64,000 nt of DNA from Natronospirillum sp965602035 (GTDB lineage: Bacteria; Pseudomonadota; Gammaproteobacteria; Pseudomonadales; Natronospirillaceae), in the NCBI GenBank assembly GCA_965602035.1, contig OZ271919.1, positions 2,976,001 through 3,040,000 of the forward strand. Reading direction: 5' to 3'. Both the position numbers and the translations under genes were made by a program. Under the pieces are notes generated by a model. It had not been told where the DNA came from. It did no database searches and saw nothing but the letters and a program-made list of their open reading frames with translations. Positions 51,856 through 62,295 of the stretch are shown in pieces; positions within the stretch are counted from its first letter, which is position 1; every line of letters begins with the position of its first letter.

Positions 51856-52596
51856 ATGTTGATGCAGGTAAAGGGTGTGACCCTGAAACGGGACGGGCGG
51901 ACATTGCTCGACAACGTCTCGTTCAATATTGAGCCGGAGCAGATCGTGACGGTTGTGGGCCCCAACGGGGCCGGCAAAACCACCCTGCTACGGGTCCTGC
52001 TGGGTCTGGAGCCACCGACCTCGGGTGAGATTATCCGCCGGCCGGGGCTCAAAGTCGGTTATATGCCCCAGAAGTTGCCACTGAATGCGCTTTTCCCGGT
52101 GACCGTGAAACGATTCCTGTCCCTGCGCAGCGCCTATAACGGTGGTGAAGTGGCACGGGCTCTCGCACTGACCGGTGTGGACGGTCTGGCAGAACGCAGC
52201 ATGGAGACGCTGTCCGGCGGTGAATTGCAGCGGGTCCTGCTCGCACGGGCGATTCTTCACGAGCCGGAGCTTCTGGTACTCGATGAGCCTGTCCAGGGTG
52301 TCGATTTCATGGGCGAGGCGGCGCTGTATCGGTTGATCCAGTCGCTCAAGGAATCGCTTCGGTGCAGTGTTCTCATGGTGTCGCATGACCTGCACGTAGT
52401 GATGGCCGCAACCGATCGGGTCATCTGCCTGAACGGCCATGTCTGCTGTTATGGTGCGCCGGAGACAGTTGAGTCGCATCCCGATTTCATTGACCTGTTC
52501 GGCAGCCGTGATGCCCGGACGCTCGGCTTGTATCACCATCATCACGCGCATGAGCACGAACTTCACGACCAGGGTGGGCGCGTTACCAATGACTGA
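51856..52596 (+). CDS. znuC: Zinc ABC transporter ATP-binding protein ZnuC
   Basis: Drives high-affinity Zn(II) import. The 246 residues have Walker A VGPNGAGKTTLLR, signature LSGGELQRVLLARAIL, Walker B LLVLDEPVQGVD and switch His in VSHDLHVV. The C-terminus is histidine-rich (HHHHAHEHELHD), as in ZnuC, and probably binds zinc. It overlaps znuB by 8 bases. The binding protein ZnuA is not adjacent. Confidence 0.94.
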   Translation: MLMQVKGVTLKRDGRTLLDNVSFNIEPEQIVTVVGPNGAGKTTLLRVLLGLEPPTSGEIIRRPGLKVGYMPQKLPLNALFPVTVKRFLSLRSAYNGGEVARALALTGVDGLAERSMETLSGGELQRVLLARAILHEPELLVLDEPVQGVDFMGEAALYRLIQSLKESLRCSVLMVSHDLHVVMAATDRVICLNGHVCCYGAPETVESHPDFIDLFGSRDARTLGLYHHHHAHEHELHDQGGRVTND

Positions 52597-53392
52597 ACTC
52601 TGGTTACTGCCCCTGCTTGCCGGGCTTGGTCTCACCGCGGTCAGCGGACCGTTCGGCAGTATGCTGGTCTGGCAGCGCATGGCCTTCTTCGGCGATGCGC
52701 TTGCCCATGCCTCGATGCTGGGTGTGGGCATCGGGCTGCTGTTTCAGTGGTCGCCGCTGCCGGGTGCGACGCTCGGCACGGTACTCTTTGCACTGGTGCT
52801 CTGGCGCGCGGAACAGAACCGCACGCTGGCGCTGGATACCTGGTTGGGGGTGCTGTCTCACGGCAGCCTCGCCACTGGCCTGCTGTTGCTGTACGGCTAC
52901 GCACCGGCCGGTGTGAACGTCAGCGGCCTGCTGATTGGCGATATTCTCGGAGTAACCGCCATGGACATCGGGTTACTGGCGGTGTTTGCGCTGGCGGCGT
53001 TGCTCTGGTTTCGCTGGCGCTGGGACGGGCTCATGCTGGCAATTCTGTCGCCCGACCTGGCGCAGGCTGAAGGGGTACCGTTACGACGGTTGCGCGCCGA
53101 GTTCATGGCGCTTCTGGCGCTTCTGGTGGCGCTGGCGCTGCAGTGGGTCGGGGTGCTGCTGATCTCCTCGTTACTGCTCATACCCGCGGCTGCAGCCAGG
53201 CCATGGAGCCGAAGCGCCGAGCATATGGCGGCAGGTGCTTCTGCCATCGGCATGACAGCAGTGTCGCTGGGCATACTCCTGTCCTGGCACCTGGACTGGC
53301 CGGCAGGGCCGGCCATGGTCGTATCGGCGCTCGGACTCTTCGCCCTCAGTTGGGGCAGCCGGCAACTCCTATTGGCGCGCCCGGGCGGTTGA
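52589..53392 (+). CDS. znuB: Zinc ABC transporter permease ZnuB
   Basis: 267 residues from the ATG at 52589 (MTELWLLPLLAGLGLTAVSG), with 7-8 membrane helices. ABC-3 family marks are GSMLVWQRMAFFGDALAHASMLGVGIG and the LGVTAMD segment. The 3' end overlaps the convergent htpX by 24 bases. The frame is open upstream to 52439, but that part overlaps znuC. Confidence 0.94.
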   Translation: MTELWLLPLLAGLGLTAVSGPFGSMLVWQRMAFFGDALAHASMLGVGIGLLFQWSPLPGATLGTVLFALVLWRAEQNRTLALDTWLGVLSHGSLATGLLLLYGYAPAGVNVSGLLIGDILGVTAMDIGLLAVFALAALLWFRWRWDGLMLAILSPDLAQAEGVPLRRLRAEFMALLALLVALALQWVGVLLISSLLLIPAAAARPWSRSAEHMAAGASAIGMTAVSLGILLSWHLDWPAGPAMVVSALGLFALSWGSRQLLLARPGG

Positions 53393-54256
53393 CCGGGGCA
53401 GGGCCCGCAGAGCGGCAATACGTTTGTCCAGGCTGGGGTGCGTGGCCAGCAGCTCCGAGGACTTGCCCAGAATACCGAACGCGACCAGCGTGCCCTCAAG
53501 CTCCGTATCCTTGCTACCCTTCAGGCGCTGCAATGCGGCAATCATCTTGTCGCTTCCGACCAGATCGGCGGAACCCGCGTCGGCAGCGTATTCACGGCGA
53601 CGGGAGAACCAGTGCACCACCAGGCTCGCCAGCACCCCGAAAACGACCTCCAGCACCATCACCACCATGATGTAGCCGAAAAAGCCCAGACCACGCCCAT
53701 TGCCATCGCGGCTCAGTGCGGAGCTGATCACGTTGGCAATAATGCGGGCAAAAAAGATGACAAAGGTATTCATGACGCCCTGAATCAGGGTCAGGGTAAC
53801 CATGTCGCCGTTGGAAATGTGGCTTATTTCATGAGCGAGCACGGCTTCCTGTTCGTCGCGCGTCATTCCGGAAAGCAGTCCTTCGCTGACCGCCACCAGC
53901 GCATCGTCGCGTTTTGCACCGGTGGCAAAGGCGTTGATCTCCGCGCCCGGATAGATGGCGACCGTCGGCATGCCGATGCCGGCGTTTTTCGCCAGTCGTT
54001 GCACGGTGCCGACGAGCCACCGTTCAGTGTCAGTGCGAGGCTGTTCGATCACTCGGGCACGCGTAGCCCGCAACGCCATTGTTTTGGACAGCAACAGCGA
54101 GATAAACGAGCCACCGACGCCGAAGAAGGCGGCGAATATCAACAGCAGCCCTGCGCCTTCCAGCCGCACCCCGAACAATGGCAGCACCACATTGGTGAAT
54201 ACACCAAAAGTAACCAGTATGCCCAGGTTGGTCAGTACAAATAGCAGGATACGCAT
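53369..54256 (-). CDS. htpX: Membrane zinc metalloprotease HtpX
   Basis: An inner-membrane quality-control protease. 295 residues from the ATG at 54256 with GAGGG upstream. Two N-terminal helices precede the zinc motif HEISH at residues 142-146. Two more helices follow (about 155-195), with EYAADAGSADLVG providing the third ligand region. Length matches the E. coli protein. Confidence 0.96.
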   Translation of the reverse strand: MRILLFVLTNLGILVTFGVFTNVVLPLFGVRLEGAGLLLIFAAFFGVGGSFISLLLSKTMALRATRARVIEQPRTDTERWLVGTVQRLAKNAGIGMPTVAIYPGAEINAFATGAKRDDALVAVSEGLLSGMTRDEQEAVLAHEISHISNGDMVTLTLIQGVMNTFVIFFARIIANVISSALSRDGNGRGLGFFGYIMVVMVLEVVFGVLASLVVHWFSRRREYAADAGSADLVGSDKMIAALQRLKGSKDTELEGTLVAFGILGKSSELLATHPSLDKRIAALRALPRSTARARQ

Positions 54257-54346
54257 GCCGGTGAACCCTCTTTGGTTAAACAGCAACACAGGCTGTCTTG
54301 ATGCTTCGCTTTATAGGGGCAATCGCCCCGCGGTTCAAGTGCCCTG

Positions 54347-55302
54347 TCACCGCCCGGGGGCGAACGGCTCCCCGGGTTGCATGAGCAGAGTCACTACGAT
54401 GCCTTCGCGCAGCGCGCGGGTCGAAAGGGTCATTGCCGGAAGGTCAAGGTAGTGGAACAGCTCCGACATGATCACGTAGCCGCCGGGGAAAACATGGGCC
54501 CGACGCACATTGAGGTTCAGCACCTGACTCAACTGGGCAATATTGTCGACCTGCCAGAGTACGGGTTCGATCCGCTGCAATGCCGGGCCGGTAATTTCAC
54601 CGCTGGTCAGATGAAGTGAGCGGAGCACCCAACTGATGCTCTTTGCAGTACCGGAGGCGCCCACAGCGCGTATGTCGGGCGAAACGGGCAGCTTCCCGGG
54701 CAGCCGGCTACGCAGCTGGCGGCCCACATGCTCGCGCGCACGCTGAATATCCGACCGCGATATGCGGCTGCCGGAAAAGAAACTGCCGGACAGGGACGCA
54801 CTGCCTATATCGAGGCTTATCGCCGTGTCGATGTTGGCACCATGCCCGAGTACGATTTCGGTGCTGCCGCCGCCGATATCGACCACCAGCCGGTCCCGGT
54901 CCGCCAGGCCCCAGGTGGCGCCGAGGTAGATCAACCGGGCTTCCTCTTCACCTGTTACGATGTCGATGGGGCAGCCGAGCGTCTCTTCGGCGTCTTTCAG
55001 AAACGCCTGATCATCGCGCAGCAGCCGGAACACACTGGTACCGACTGCCCGCACTGCACTCAGGCTGTGCCGGTCCATGCGCTCGCGGAATTCGGTGAGG
55101 CAGCGCAGTGCTCGACGCCGGGCTTCGGGGCGCAGACCACGACCGTCGGACTGTATGCCACTGCTGAGCCGGACAATCTGGCGGTGCGCGTCAACCGATT
55201 CCAGACTGTTGCCCTGGGGCCGCATGATGACCAGATGGAACGAATTCGCTCCCAGGTCAATCGCGGCATACAGGCCCGCCGGGTCCGCGGTCGCGGCGTT
55301 GC

Positions 55303-55306
<4 letters not shown>
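54347..55306 (-). CDS. Ppx/GppA-family phosphatase, short form
   Basis: 319 residues with the actin-like fold motifs AAIDLGANSFHLVI, AVGTSVFRLLRD, VTGEEEARLIYLGA and VVDIGGGSTEIVLG. It contains only the catalytic two-domain part and lacks the C-terminal HD-type region of E. coli Ppx (513 residues) and GppA. It could be an exopolyphosphatase or a pppGpp phosphatase; sequence does not decide. It overlaps the upstream ettA stop by four bases. Confidence 0.88.
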
Positions 55307-56958
<1,652 letters not shown>

Positions 56959-57138
56959 CGTGGAACGGCTCCGGAATACAGAAAGTTTGCGCCATTATAG
57001 GCTCTGAACATGGGAATCAAAGCGAGAGAGCCATAAAATTGCGTTACGGGGCGACCTGGCAGGTCAAAAATCAGGTGACAATCCGGGTTCAGATCGGTAA
57101 AAAGAGCGCTCGAAATTCAGTCAGCCGGGGGATATTCG

Positions 57139-58401
57139 ATGTTTGATCAGTCACTGCGTATTGCCGGATTCGATGCGGACGTCTGGGAAGCGATGGAAGC
57201 GGAACGTCAGCGTCAGGAAGAGCATATCGAGCTGATCGCGTCCGAAAATTACACCAGCCCGCGTGTCATGCAGGCGCAGGGTTCTCAGCTGACCAACAAA
57301 TACGCCGAGGGTTACCCCGGCAAGCGGTATTACGGTGGCTGTGAACATGTGGACGTGGTCGAGAACCTGGCGATTGAGCGTGCCAAGGCACTGTTCGGGG
57401 CCGGTTATGCCAATGTTCAGCCCCATTCGGGCTCGCAGGCAAACGCCGCGGTTTACATGGCGCTCTGTAAGCCCGGGGATACCATACTGGGCATGAGCCT
57501 TGACCATGGTGGTCACCTGACCCATGGCGCTCCGGTGTCCTTTTCCGGACGGATCTATCACGCTGTGCAGTACGGACTGAACCCGGACACCGGTGAAATT
57601 GATTACGATGAAGTCGAGCGCCTGGCCCTGGAACATCGTCCGCGCATGATCGTGGCCGGTTTCTCGGCCTATTCGCGCGTGGTTGACTGGGAGCGCTTCC
57701 GGACCATTGCCGACAAGGTTGATGCCTGGCTGCTGGTGGATATGGCCCATATTGCCGGCCTGGTTGCCGGTGGCGTCTACCCGAGCCCGGTGCCCTATGC
57801 GGATGTGGTGACCACCACAACACACAAGACACTGCGCGGCCCCCGAGGCGGCCTTATTCTCGCCCGGGAAGACGAGGCGCTGAACAAAAAACTGAATTTC
57901 GCGGTGTTCCCCGAGAGTCAGGGCGGACCCATGATGCATGTCATTGCCGGCAAGGCGATCTGCTTCAAGGAAGCCATGAGCGACGAGTTCCGCACTTATC
58001 AGGCGCAGGTAGTGGCCAACGCCCGGGCGATGGCACAGACGTTCATGGAGCGTGGTGTCGGTATTGTCTCGGGAGGCACCGACGACCACCTGTTTCTGGT
58101 TGACCTGATCGGCAAGGAATACAGTGGCAAGGATGCAGACGCCGCACTGGGTCGTGCCAATATCACGGTCAACAAGAATTCGGTGCCGAATGATCCAAGG
58201 TCACCGTTCGTGACGTCGGGGCTGCGAATCGGCACGCCGGCCATTACCACTCGGGGATTCGGTGAAGCAGAGAGCCGTGAACTGGCCGGTTGGATCTGCG
58301 ACGTGCTGGACGGACTGGAAAGCGGCGACCCGGAGCCGGCCATCGCACGGGTCAGAGACAATGTGCTGGCGGTGTGCAAGCGGCTGCCGGTTTACCGCTG
58401 A
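57139..58401 (+). CDS. glyA: Serine hydroxymethyltransferase
   Basis: A PLP enzyme interconverting serine and glycine with tetrahydrofolate. The 420 residues include LIASENYTSPRVMQAQGS, NKYAEGYPGKRYYGG, the PLP lysine in TTTTHKTLRGPRGG and DDHLFLVDL. GGGGGA lies before the ATG. No glycine riboswitch or GcvA-type site was recognised in the 180-bp upstream region, which has a small GACCT-GGC-AGGTC dyad at 57053-57065. It is convergent with yhbY. Confidence 0.98.
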   Translation: MFDQSLRIAGFDADVWEAMEAERQRQEEHIELIASENYTSPRVMQAQGSQLTNKYAEGYPGKRYYGGCEHVDVVENLAIERAKALFGAGYANVQPHSGSQANAAVYMALCKPGDTILGMSLDHGGHLTHGAPVSFSGRIYHAVQYGLNPDTGEIDYDEVERLALEHRPRMIVAGFSAYSRVVDWERFRTIADKVDAWLLVDMAHIAGLVAGGVYPSPVPYADVVTTTTHKTLRGPRGGLILAREDEALNKKLNFAVFPESQGGPMMHVIAGKAICFKEAMSDEFRTYQAQVVANARAMAQTFMERGVGIVSGGTDDHLFLVDLIGKEYSGKDADAALGRANITVNKNSVPNDPRSPFVTSGLRIGTPAITTRGFGEAESRELAGWICDVLDGLESGDPEPAIARVRDNVLAVCKRLPVYR

Positions 58402-58443
58402 TTCCCGACGAAGGCGCTCAAGCCGAGCCGGCGCCCTGTCGGC

Positions 58444-58761
58444 TCAGCTCTGGCGCACGTTCGACTTACGCGCATCCGCTTTGGGGTTGACCCGGTAGAT
58501 CAGCGCCGTTTTGCCGATGGTGGCCACCGGCTGTGCGCCGGTCTCGGCACAGATTGCGTCTACAATCGGTCCGCGATCATCGCGATCGCCGGCGGCAATC
58601 TTGATTTTCACCAGTTCGTGGTCACGCAGGGCGCGGGCGACTTCCTTGAGAACACCTTCGGACAGGCCCTTGTCACCGATTGTCACGATTGGCCTGAGGT
58701 CATGGCCGATCCCGCGCAGTCGTTTCCGCTCCGGCATGGAAAGGGGTTTGCTGTCTGTCAT
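58444..58761 (-). CDS. yhbY: CRM-domain RNA-binding protein YhbY
   Basis: A ribosome-associated RNA-binding protein. The 105 residues include KRLRGIGHDLRPIVTIGDKGLSEGVLKEVARALRDHELVKIKI, the GxxG loop region, and the ending QPVATIGKTALIYRVNP. It is divergent from rlmE, the same arrangement as in Pseudomonas and E. coli. Confidence 0.94.
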   Translation of the reverse strand: MTDSKPLSMPERKRLRGIGHDLRPIVTIGDKGLSEGVLKEVARALRDHELVKIKIAAGDRDDRGPIVDAICAETGAQPVATIGKTALIYRVNPKADARKSNVRQS

Positions 58762-58901
58762 TTTCCAGTCCTTAGTCTCTGGCTATAAGCGGAATTAACC
58801 GGCCGATACCTGTCAATCGTTCGGGCGCGAATGCTATCATTACAAGTTGGTTAATGCGATTGCCGAGTGGCCGGGTAATTACCGGCCGGTTGCAGGAGAA
58901 C

Positions 58902-59579
58902 ATGGGTCGGGCAGCAGATCGACTGAAGCACAAACGTCGTAGTACCTCCAAAGGCTCGGGCAAGCGCAGCGGGTCCAGTTCGGCGTGGATGGCGGAGCAT
59001 TTTTCTGACCCGTACGTCAAACAATCGCAAAGGGATGGGTACCGGTCGCGTGCTAGTTATAAGCTGATCGAACTTGATGAGCGCGATCAGTTACTGCGCC
59101 CCGGCATGCAGGTTGTGGATCTGGGGGCGGCGCCCGGAGGCTGGTCTCAGGTGGTCGCCGCTCGGGTTGGCCGCGAGGGTCGTGTGCTGGCATCGGACAT
59201 ACTGCCGATGGACAGTATCCCCGGGGTGACCTTCATACAGGGCGATTTCACAGAGCAACCGGTGCTCGATGCGCTTCTTCGGGAGCTGGGAGGCGGCCGG
59301 GCGGATCTTGTAATATCCGACATGGCCCCCAATATGAGTGGAGTGGCGGCCATTGATCAGCCCGGTGCGATGTACCTGGTTGAACTGGCATTGGCCATGG
59401 CCCAGCAGGTTCTGGCGCCGGGTGGCGGTTTTGTTGCCAAGGCTTTCCAGGGCAGTGGGTTTGACGATTGGGTCAGCGAAGTGCGACTCGGGTTCAGTGA
59501 TGTACGGTTGCGCAAGCCGGCCGCATCGCGGGCAAGGTCCGCCGAGATATACCTGGTGGCAACCGGGTTTCATGGATAG
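58902..59579 (+). CDS. rlmE: 23S rRNA (uridine-2'-O)-methyltransferase RlmE (FtsJ)
   Basis: Methylates U2552 of 23S rRNA. 225 residues from the ATG at 58902 with GGAG upstream. It has the RSRASYKLIELDERD block, the SAM site VVDLGAAPGGWSQV, the DMAPNMSG motif and VAKAFQG, giving the K-D-K-E-type catalytic set. It lies upstream of ftsH. Confidence 0.96.
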   Translation: MGRAADRLKHKRRSTSKGSGKRSGSSSAWMAEHFSDPYVKQSQRDGYRSRASYKLIELDERDQLLRPGMQVVDLGAAPGGWSQVVAARVGREGRVLASDILPMDSIPGVTFIQGDFTEQPVLDALLRELGGGRADLVISDMAPNMSGVAAIDQPGAMYLVELALAMAQQVLAPGGGFVAKAFQGSGFDDWVSEVRLGFSDVRLRKPAASRARSAEIYLVATGFHG

Positions 59580-59632
59580 GCAGGCAGAGGTGGCTCGGCG
59601 GCCCTGAGCCGCGAGCCAGTGCGAGAATTCAG

Positions 59633-59754
59633 CGGCAGTGTGCGCTTCGTAGTGGGAAGCGACCGCTGCCGGAATACGGCGTGTCCTGGTTCAGGCATGC
59701 TGAAAAGCCACTTGGGGCGAAGCCGACACCAGCAGGCGTCGGCCGGAAAGCCCC
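59633..59754 (+). repeat. Two nested stem-loops in the ftsH leader
   Basis: The first has CGGCAG/CTGCCG (59633-59638, 59666-59671) enclosing CGCTTC/GAAGCG (59643-59648, 59656-59661). The second has GGGGC/GCCCC (59714-59718, 59750-59754) enclosing GCCGAC/GTCGGC (59722-59727, 59738-59743). No T-runs. The 226-bp rlmE-ftsH gap contains no convincing gene. Confidence 0.5.
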
Positions 59755-59805
59755 TGTCGACACTGAGGAGTAGCGCTTCTCTCAAGCGGAGTGCAGAGCA
59801 ACGAT

Positions 59806-61815
59806 ATGGCAAGAAATCTTATTCTCTGGATCGTTATTGCGGTGGTGTTGCTGACCGTCTTCAATAACTTTCCGAGCGAGCCCACCGGGCAACAGCTCAC
59901 CTATTCCCAATTCATGTCGCAGGTCGAAAATGACCAAGTGCGTAGTGTCACCATCAGCGGCACGGATATTCAGGGCGTTCGCTCTGACGGGTCGCGCTTC
60001 TCCACTACCAGCCCGTATCAGATTCTGGGGCAGGACACGATTGATCGCCTGATGAACGCCGGCGTCAATGTGGAAGCGCGGCAGCCGGAACGGCAGAGCA
60101 TCTGGACCCAGTTGCTGATCGCCAGCTTCCCGATTCTGATCATCATACTGGTGTTCCTGTTCTTCATGCGCCAGATGCAGGGCGGTGCCGGTGGCGGCAA
60201 AGGCCCCATGAGCTTTGGCAAGTCCAAGGCACGCCTGATGAGCGAAGACCAGATCAAGACGACGTTCAACGATGTGGCCGGGGTTGAAGAGGCCAAGGAC
60301 GATGTCGCTGAACTGGTGTCGTTCCTCCGCGATCCCGGTAAATACCAGCGCCTCGGCGGTACCATACCGCGTGGCGTGTTGATGGTGGGCCCGCCGGGTA
60401 CCGGTAAGACGCTGCTTGCCAAGGCGATTGCCGGGGAAGCGAAGGTACCGTTCTTCACGATTTCCGGCTCCGACTTTGTTGAAATGTTCGTTGGTGTGGG
60501 TGCGTCCCGCGTGCGCGACATGTTCGAGCAGGCGAAAAAGCAGGCCCCCTGTATCGTCTTCATTGACGAGATCGATGCCGTAGGCCGCAGCCGTGGTGTC
60601 GGTATCGGTGGCGGTAACGACGAACGCGAGCAGACCCTGAACCAGTTGCTGGTCGAAATGGACGGCTTCGAGGCGAACGATGGCATTATCATCATTGCCG
60701 CCACGAACCGCCCCGACGTGCTCGACCCTGCGCTGTTGCGCCCGGGCCGTTTTGACCGCCAGGTCACTGTGGGCCTGCCTGACATCCGCGGTCGTGAGCA
60801 GATTCTCAAGGTGCACATGCGCAAGGTGCCGCTGGGCGACCATGTCGACCCGAAGGTCATTGCCCGCGGTACGCCCGGGTTCTCGGGTGCAGACCTCTCC
60901 AACCTGGTGAATGAGGCGGCATTGTTTGCGGCACGCGCCAACAAGCGCAATGTCGATATGGAAGAATTCGACCGCGCCAAGGACAAGATCATGATGGGTG
61001 CTGAACGCCGGTCCATGGTGATGTCTGTCAAGGAGCGCACGAATACCGCCTACCATGAGTCCGGCCACGCGATTCTGGGCCGCCTTATGCCGTCGCATGA
61101 CCCGGTGTACAAGGTCAGTATCATCCCGCGCGGCCGGGCACTGGGTGTTACCATGTTCCTGCCGGAGGAAGATCGCTACAGCCTCACCAAGGAGGGGCTG
61201 GAGAGCCAGATCGTGTCTCTGTACGGCGGCCGTCTGGCCGAAGAGATCATCAACGGCCAGGATCAGGTCACCACGGGTGCATCGAACGACATTGAGCGAG
61301 CCACCAAGCTGGCACGCAACATGGTCACCAAATGGGGCCTGAGCGAGAAACTGGGCCCCCTGATGTACGAGGAAGAGCGTCAGGATTACGGGCAGCAATC
61401 CACGTTGTCTGAAGAAACAGCGCGTGCTGTCGATGCTGAGGTCCAGGCGATCTGTAACCGGCTGTACGCTCGTGCGAAGAAGCTGCTGGAAGAGAACCGC
61501 GATAAGCTGGAATTGATGAAAGATGCTCTGATGGAGTACGAAACCATCGACTCCGGCCAGATCGATGACATTATGGAGGGAAAAAAGCCAAGGCCGCCGC
61601 GCGACTGGGACGAGTCTGCCGCAGCGCGGGCACAGGCGGAACGCGAGGAGGCCCGCAAGCAGCGCGAGTTTGACGAAAGTGCTCTCGATGAGGAAATCGA
61701 GCAGAAGCGCGGCGAGGAAGTGCCGCAGAACGAGGCGTCAGACGACGAAGGGCAATCGGAATCCGGTCAGGACGATGCTGAACCATCGGACGAATCGGAT
61801 AATCCCAACCGGTAG
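59806..61815 (+). CDS. ftsH: ATP-dependent membrane zinc protease FtsH
   Basis: 669 residues from the ATG at 59806. Two membrane helices (about 4-21 and 102-120) flank a periplasmic domain. The AAA domain has Walker A GPPGTGKT at 195-202, Walker B IVFIDEIDAVG and the SRH region TNRPDVLDPALLRPGRFDRQ. The zinc protease motif is HESGH at 417-421. The C-terminal 70 residues are acidic, Gln/Glu-rich and probably disordered. It degrades sigma-32, LpxC and unassembled membrane proteins in E. coli. Confidence 0.98.
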   Translation: MARNLILWIVIAVVLLTVFNNFPSEPTGQQLTYSQFMSQVENDQVRSVTISGTDIQGVRSDGSRFSTTSPYQILGQDTIDRLMNAGVNVEARQPERQSIWTQLLIASFPILIIILVFLFFMRQMQGGAGGGKGPMSFGKSKARLMSEDQIKTTFNDVAGVEEAKDDVAELVSFLRDPGKYQRLGGTIPRGVLMVGPPGTGKTLLAKAIAGEAKVPFFTISGSDFVEMFVGVGASRVRDMFEQAKKQAPCIVFIDEIDAVGRSRGVGIGGGNDEREQTLNQLLVEMDGFEANDGIIIIAATNRPDVLDPALLRPGRFDRQVTVGLPDIRGREQILKVHMRKVPLGDHVDPKVIARGTPGFSGADLSNLVNEAALFAARANKRNVDMEEFDRAKDKIMMGAERRSMVMSVKERTNTAYHESGHAILGRLMPSHDPVYKVSIIPRGRALGVTMFLPEEDRYSLTKEGLESQIVSLYGGRLAEEIINGQDQVTTGASNDIERATKLARNMVTKWGLSEKLGPLMYEEERQDYGQQSTLSEETARAVDAEVQAICNRLYARAKKLLEENRDKLELMKDALMEYETIDSGQIDDIMEGKKPRPPRDWDESAAARAQAEREEARKQREFDESALDEEIEQKRGEEVPQNEASDDEGQSESGQDDAEPSDESDNPNR

Positions 61816-61903
61816 CAGGCATACCAGGCCGCATCCTTGATACGCTTTGCGATGCGGTCTCTAGTGTGCTGTTTGGTTAATTCGAGTACGCTCTGCGTGG
61901 GAA

Positions 61904-61984
61904 CTGAGGTCTCAGGGCCAGGCGCCAGCCCGCCGGTGTGGTGGCGCCACATCAAGGGATGGCAACGCAGGCCTGAGACCTCAG
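61904..61984. repeat. Inner inverted repeat pair of the MITE-like element
   Basis: CTGAGGTCTCAGG (61904-61916) is the exact reverse complement of CCTGAGACCTCAG (61972-61984). Both are followed by GGGCCA-type sequence, and GGCGCC palindromes lie between them. Confidence 0.7.
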
Positions 61985-62007
61985 GGCCACGCCCTGCGGG
62001 AGCCACC

Positions 62008-62090
62008 GTGTGCTTTGAGAGCTGTGTTGCGTCGGTTCGATTTGGAACCACCAAACCTGCACCACCGCGCCTTGCTCTCAAAGCGCACAC
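62008..62090. repeat. Second inner inverted repeat of the MITE-like element
   Basis: GTGTGCTTTGAGAGC (62008-62022) pairs with GCTCTCAAAGCGCACAC (62074-62090) with one mismatch. Confidence 0.65.
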
Positions 62091-62177
62091 TGGCTCAGAG
62101 AGTACTCGAATTAACCAAACAGCACACTAGTAGCTGGCAGGGGCCGTCTGGCTGAGACTGGTATTTCCAGCCGGGGA

Positions 62178-62204
62178 GCGTCGAAAACAGGACGTTTTCG
62201 TCGC
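62178..62204. repeat. Stem-loop in a possible dispersed (REP-like) repeat
   Basis: GCGTCGAAAAC (62178-62188) and GTTTTCGTCGC (62194-62204) pair at 10 of 11 positions around AGGAC. The downstream text (GGGACGTATTC, then GC-rich CCCGG/CCGGG) resembles dispersed intergenic repeats I recall from marine gammaproteobacteria. Copy number cannot be judged from one window. Confidence 0.4.
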
Positions 62205-62295
62205 AGGGCTACAGGGACGTATTCATGCCCGGTCCCCGGGTGGATAGTCCGGGCGCAGCCCTATCGCGCCGTAAGCAGTTCCCTGATACCAGGGG

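Larger units (their letters stand above)
61861..62130. mobile_element. MITE-like element with about 35-bp terminal inverted repeats
   Basis: The left end (61861 on, CTAGTGTGCTGTTTGGTTAA) and the right end (to 62130) are perfect inverted repeats for 29 bases, and 34 of 36 bases match when extended. TA flanks both ends, as expected of an IS630/Tc1-type TA target duplication. Two further internal inverted pairs are present. There is no transposase, so it would have to be mobilised in trans. Confidence 0.82.
61816..62295. other. 480-bp region without genes between ftsH and the AEC transporter
   Basis: It contains a 270-bp MITE-like element (61861-62130) and, beyond it, a separate stem-loop with repeat-like flanks (62178-62204). 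No protein-coding frame is convincing. Confidence 0.7.

Noticed and set aside
56959..57138. Glycine riboswitch before glyA
   Set aside because: The conserved glycine-aptamer core is not recognisable. Only a small GACCT/AGGTC dyad is seen.
59782..61398. 538-codon minus-strand open frame over ftsH
   Set aside because: It is a mirror of ftsH coding with typical antisense composition (His, Arg and Gln rich) and no motif.
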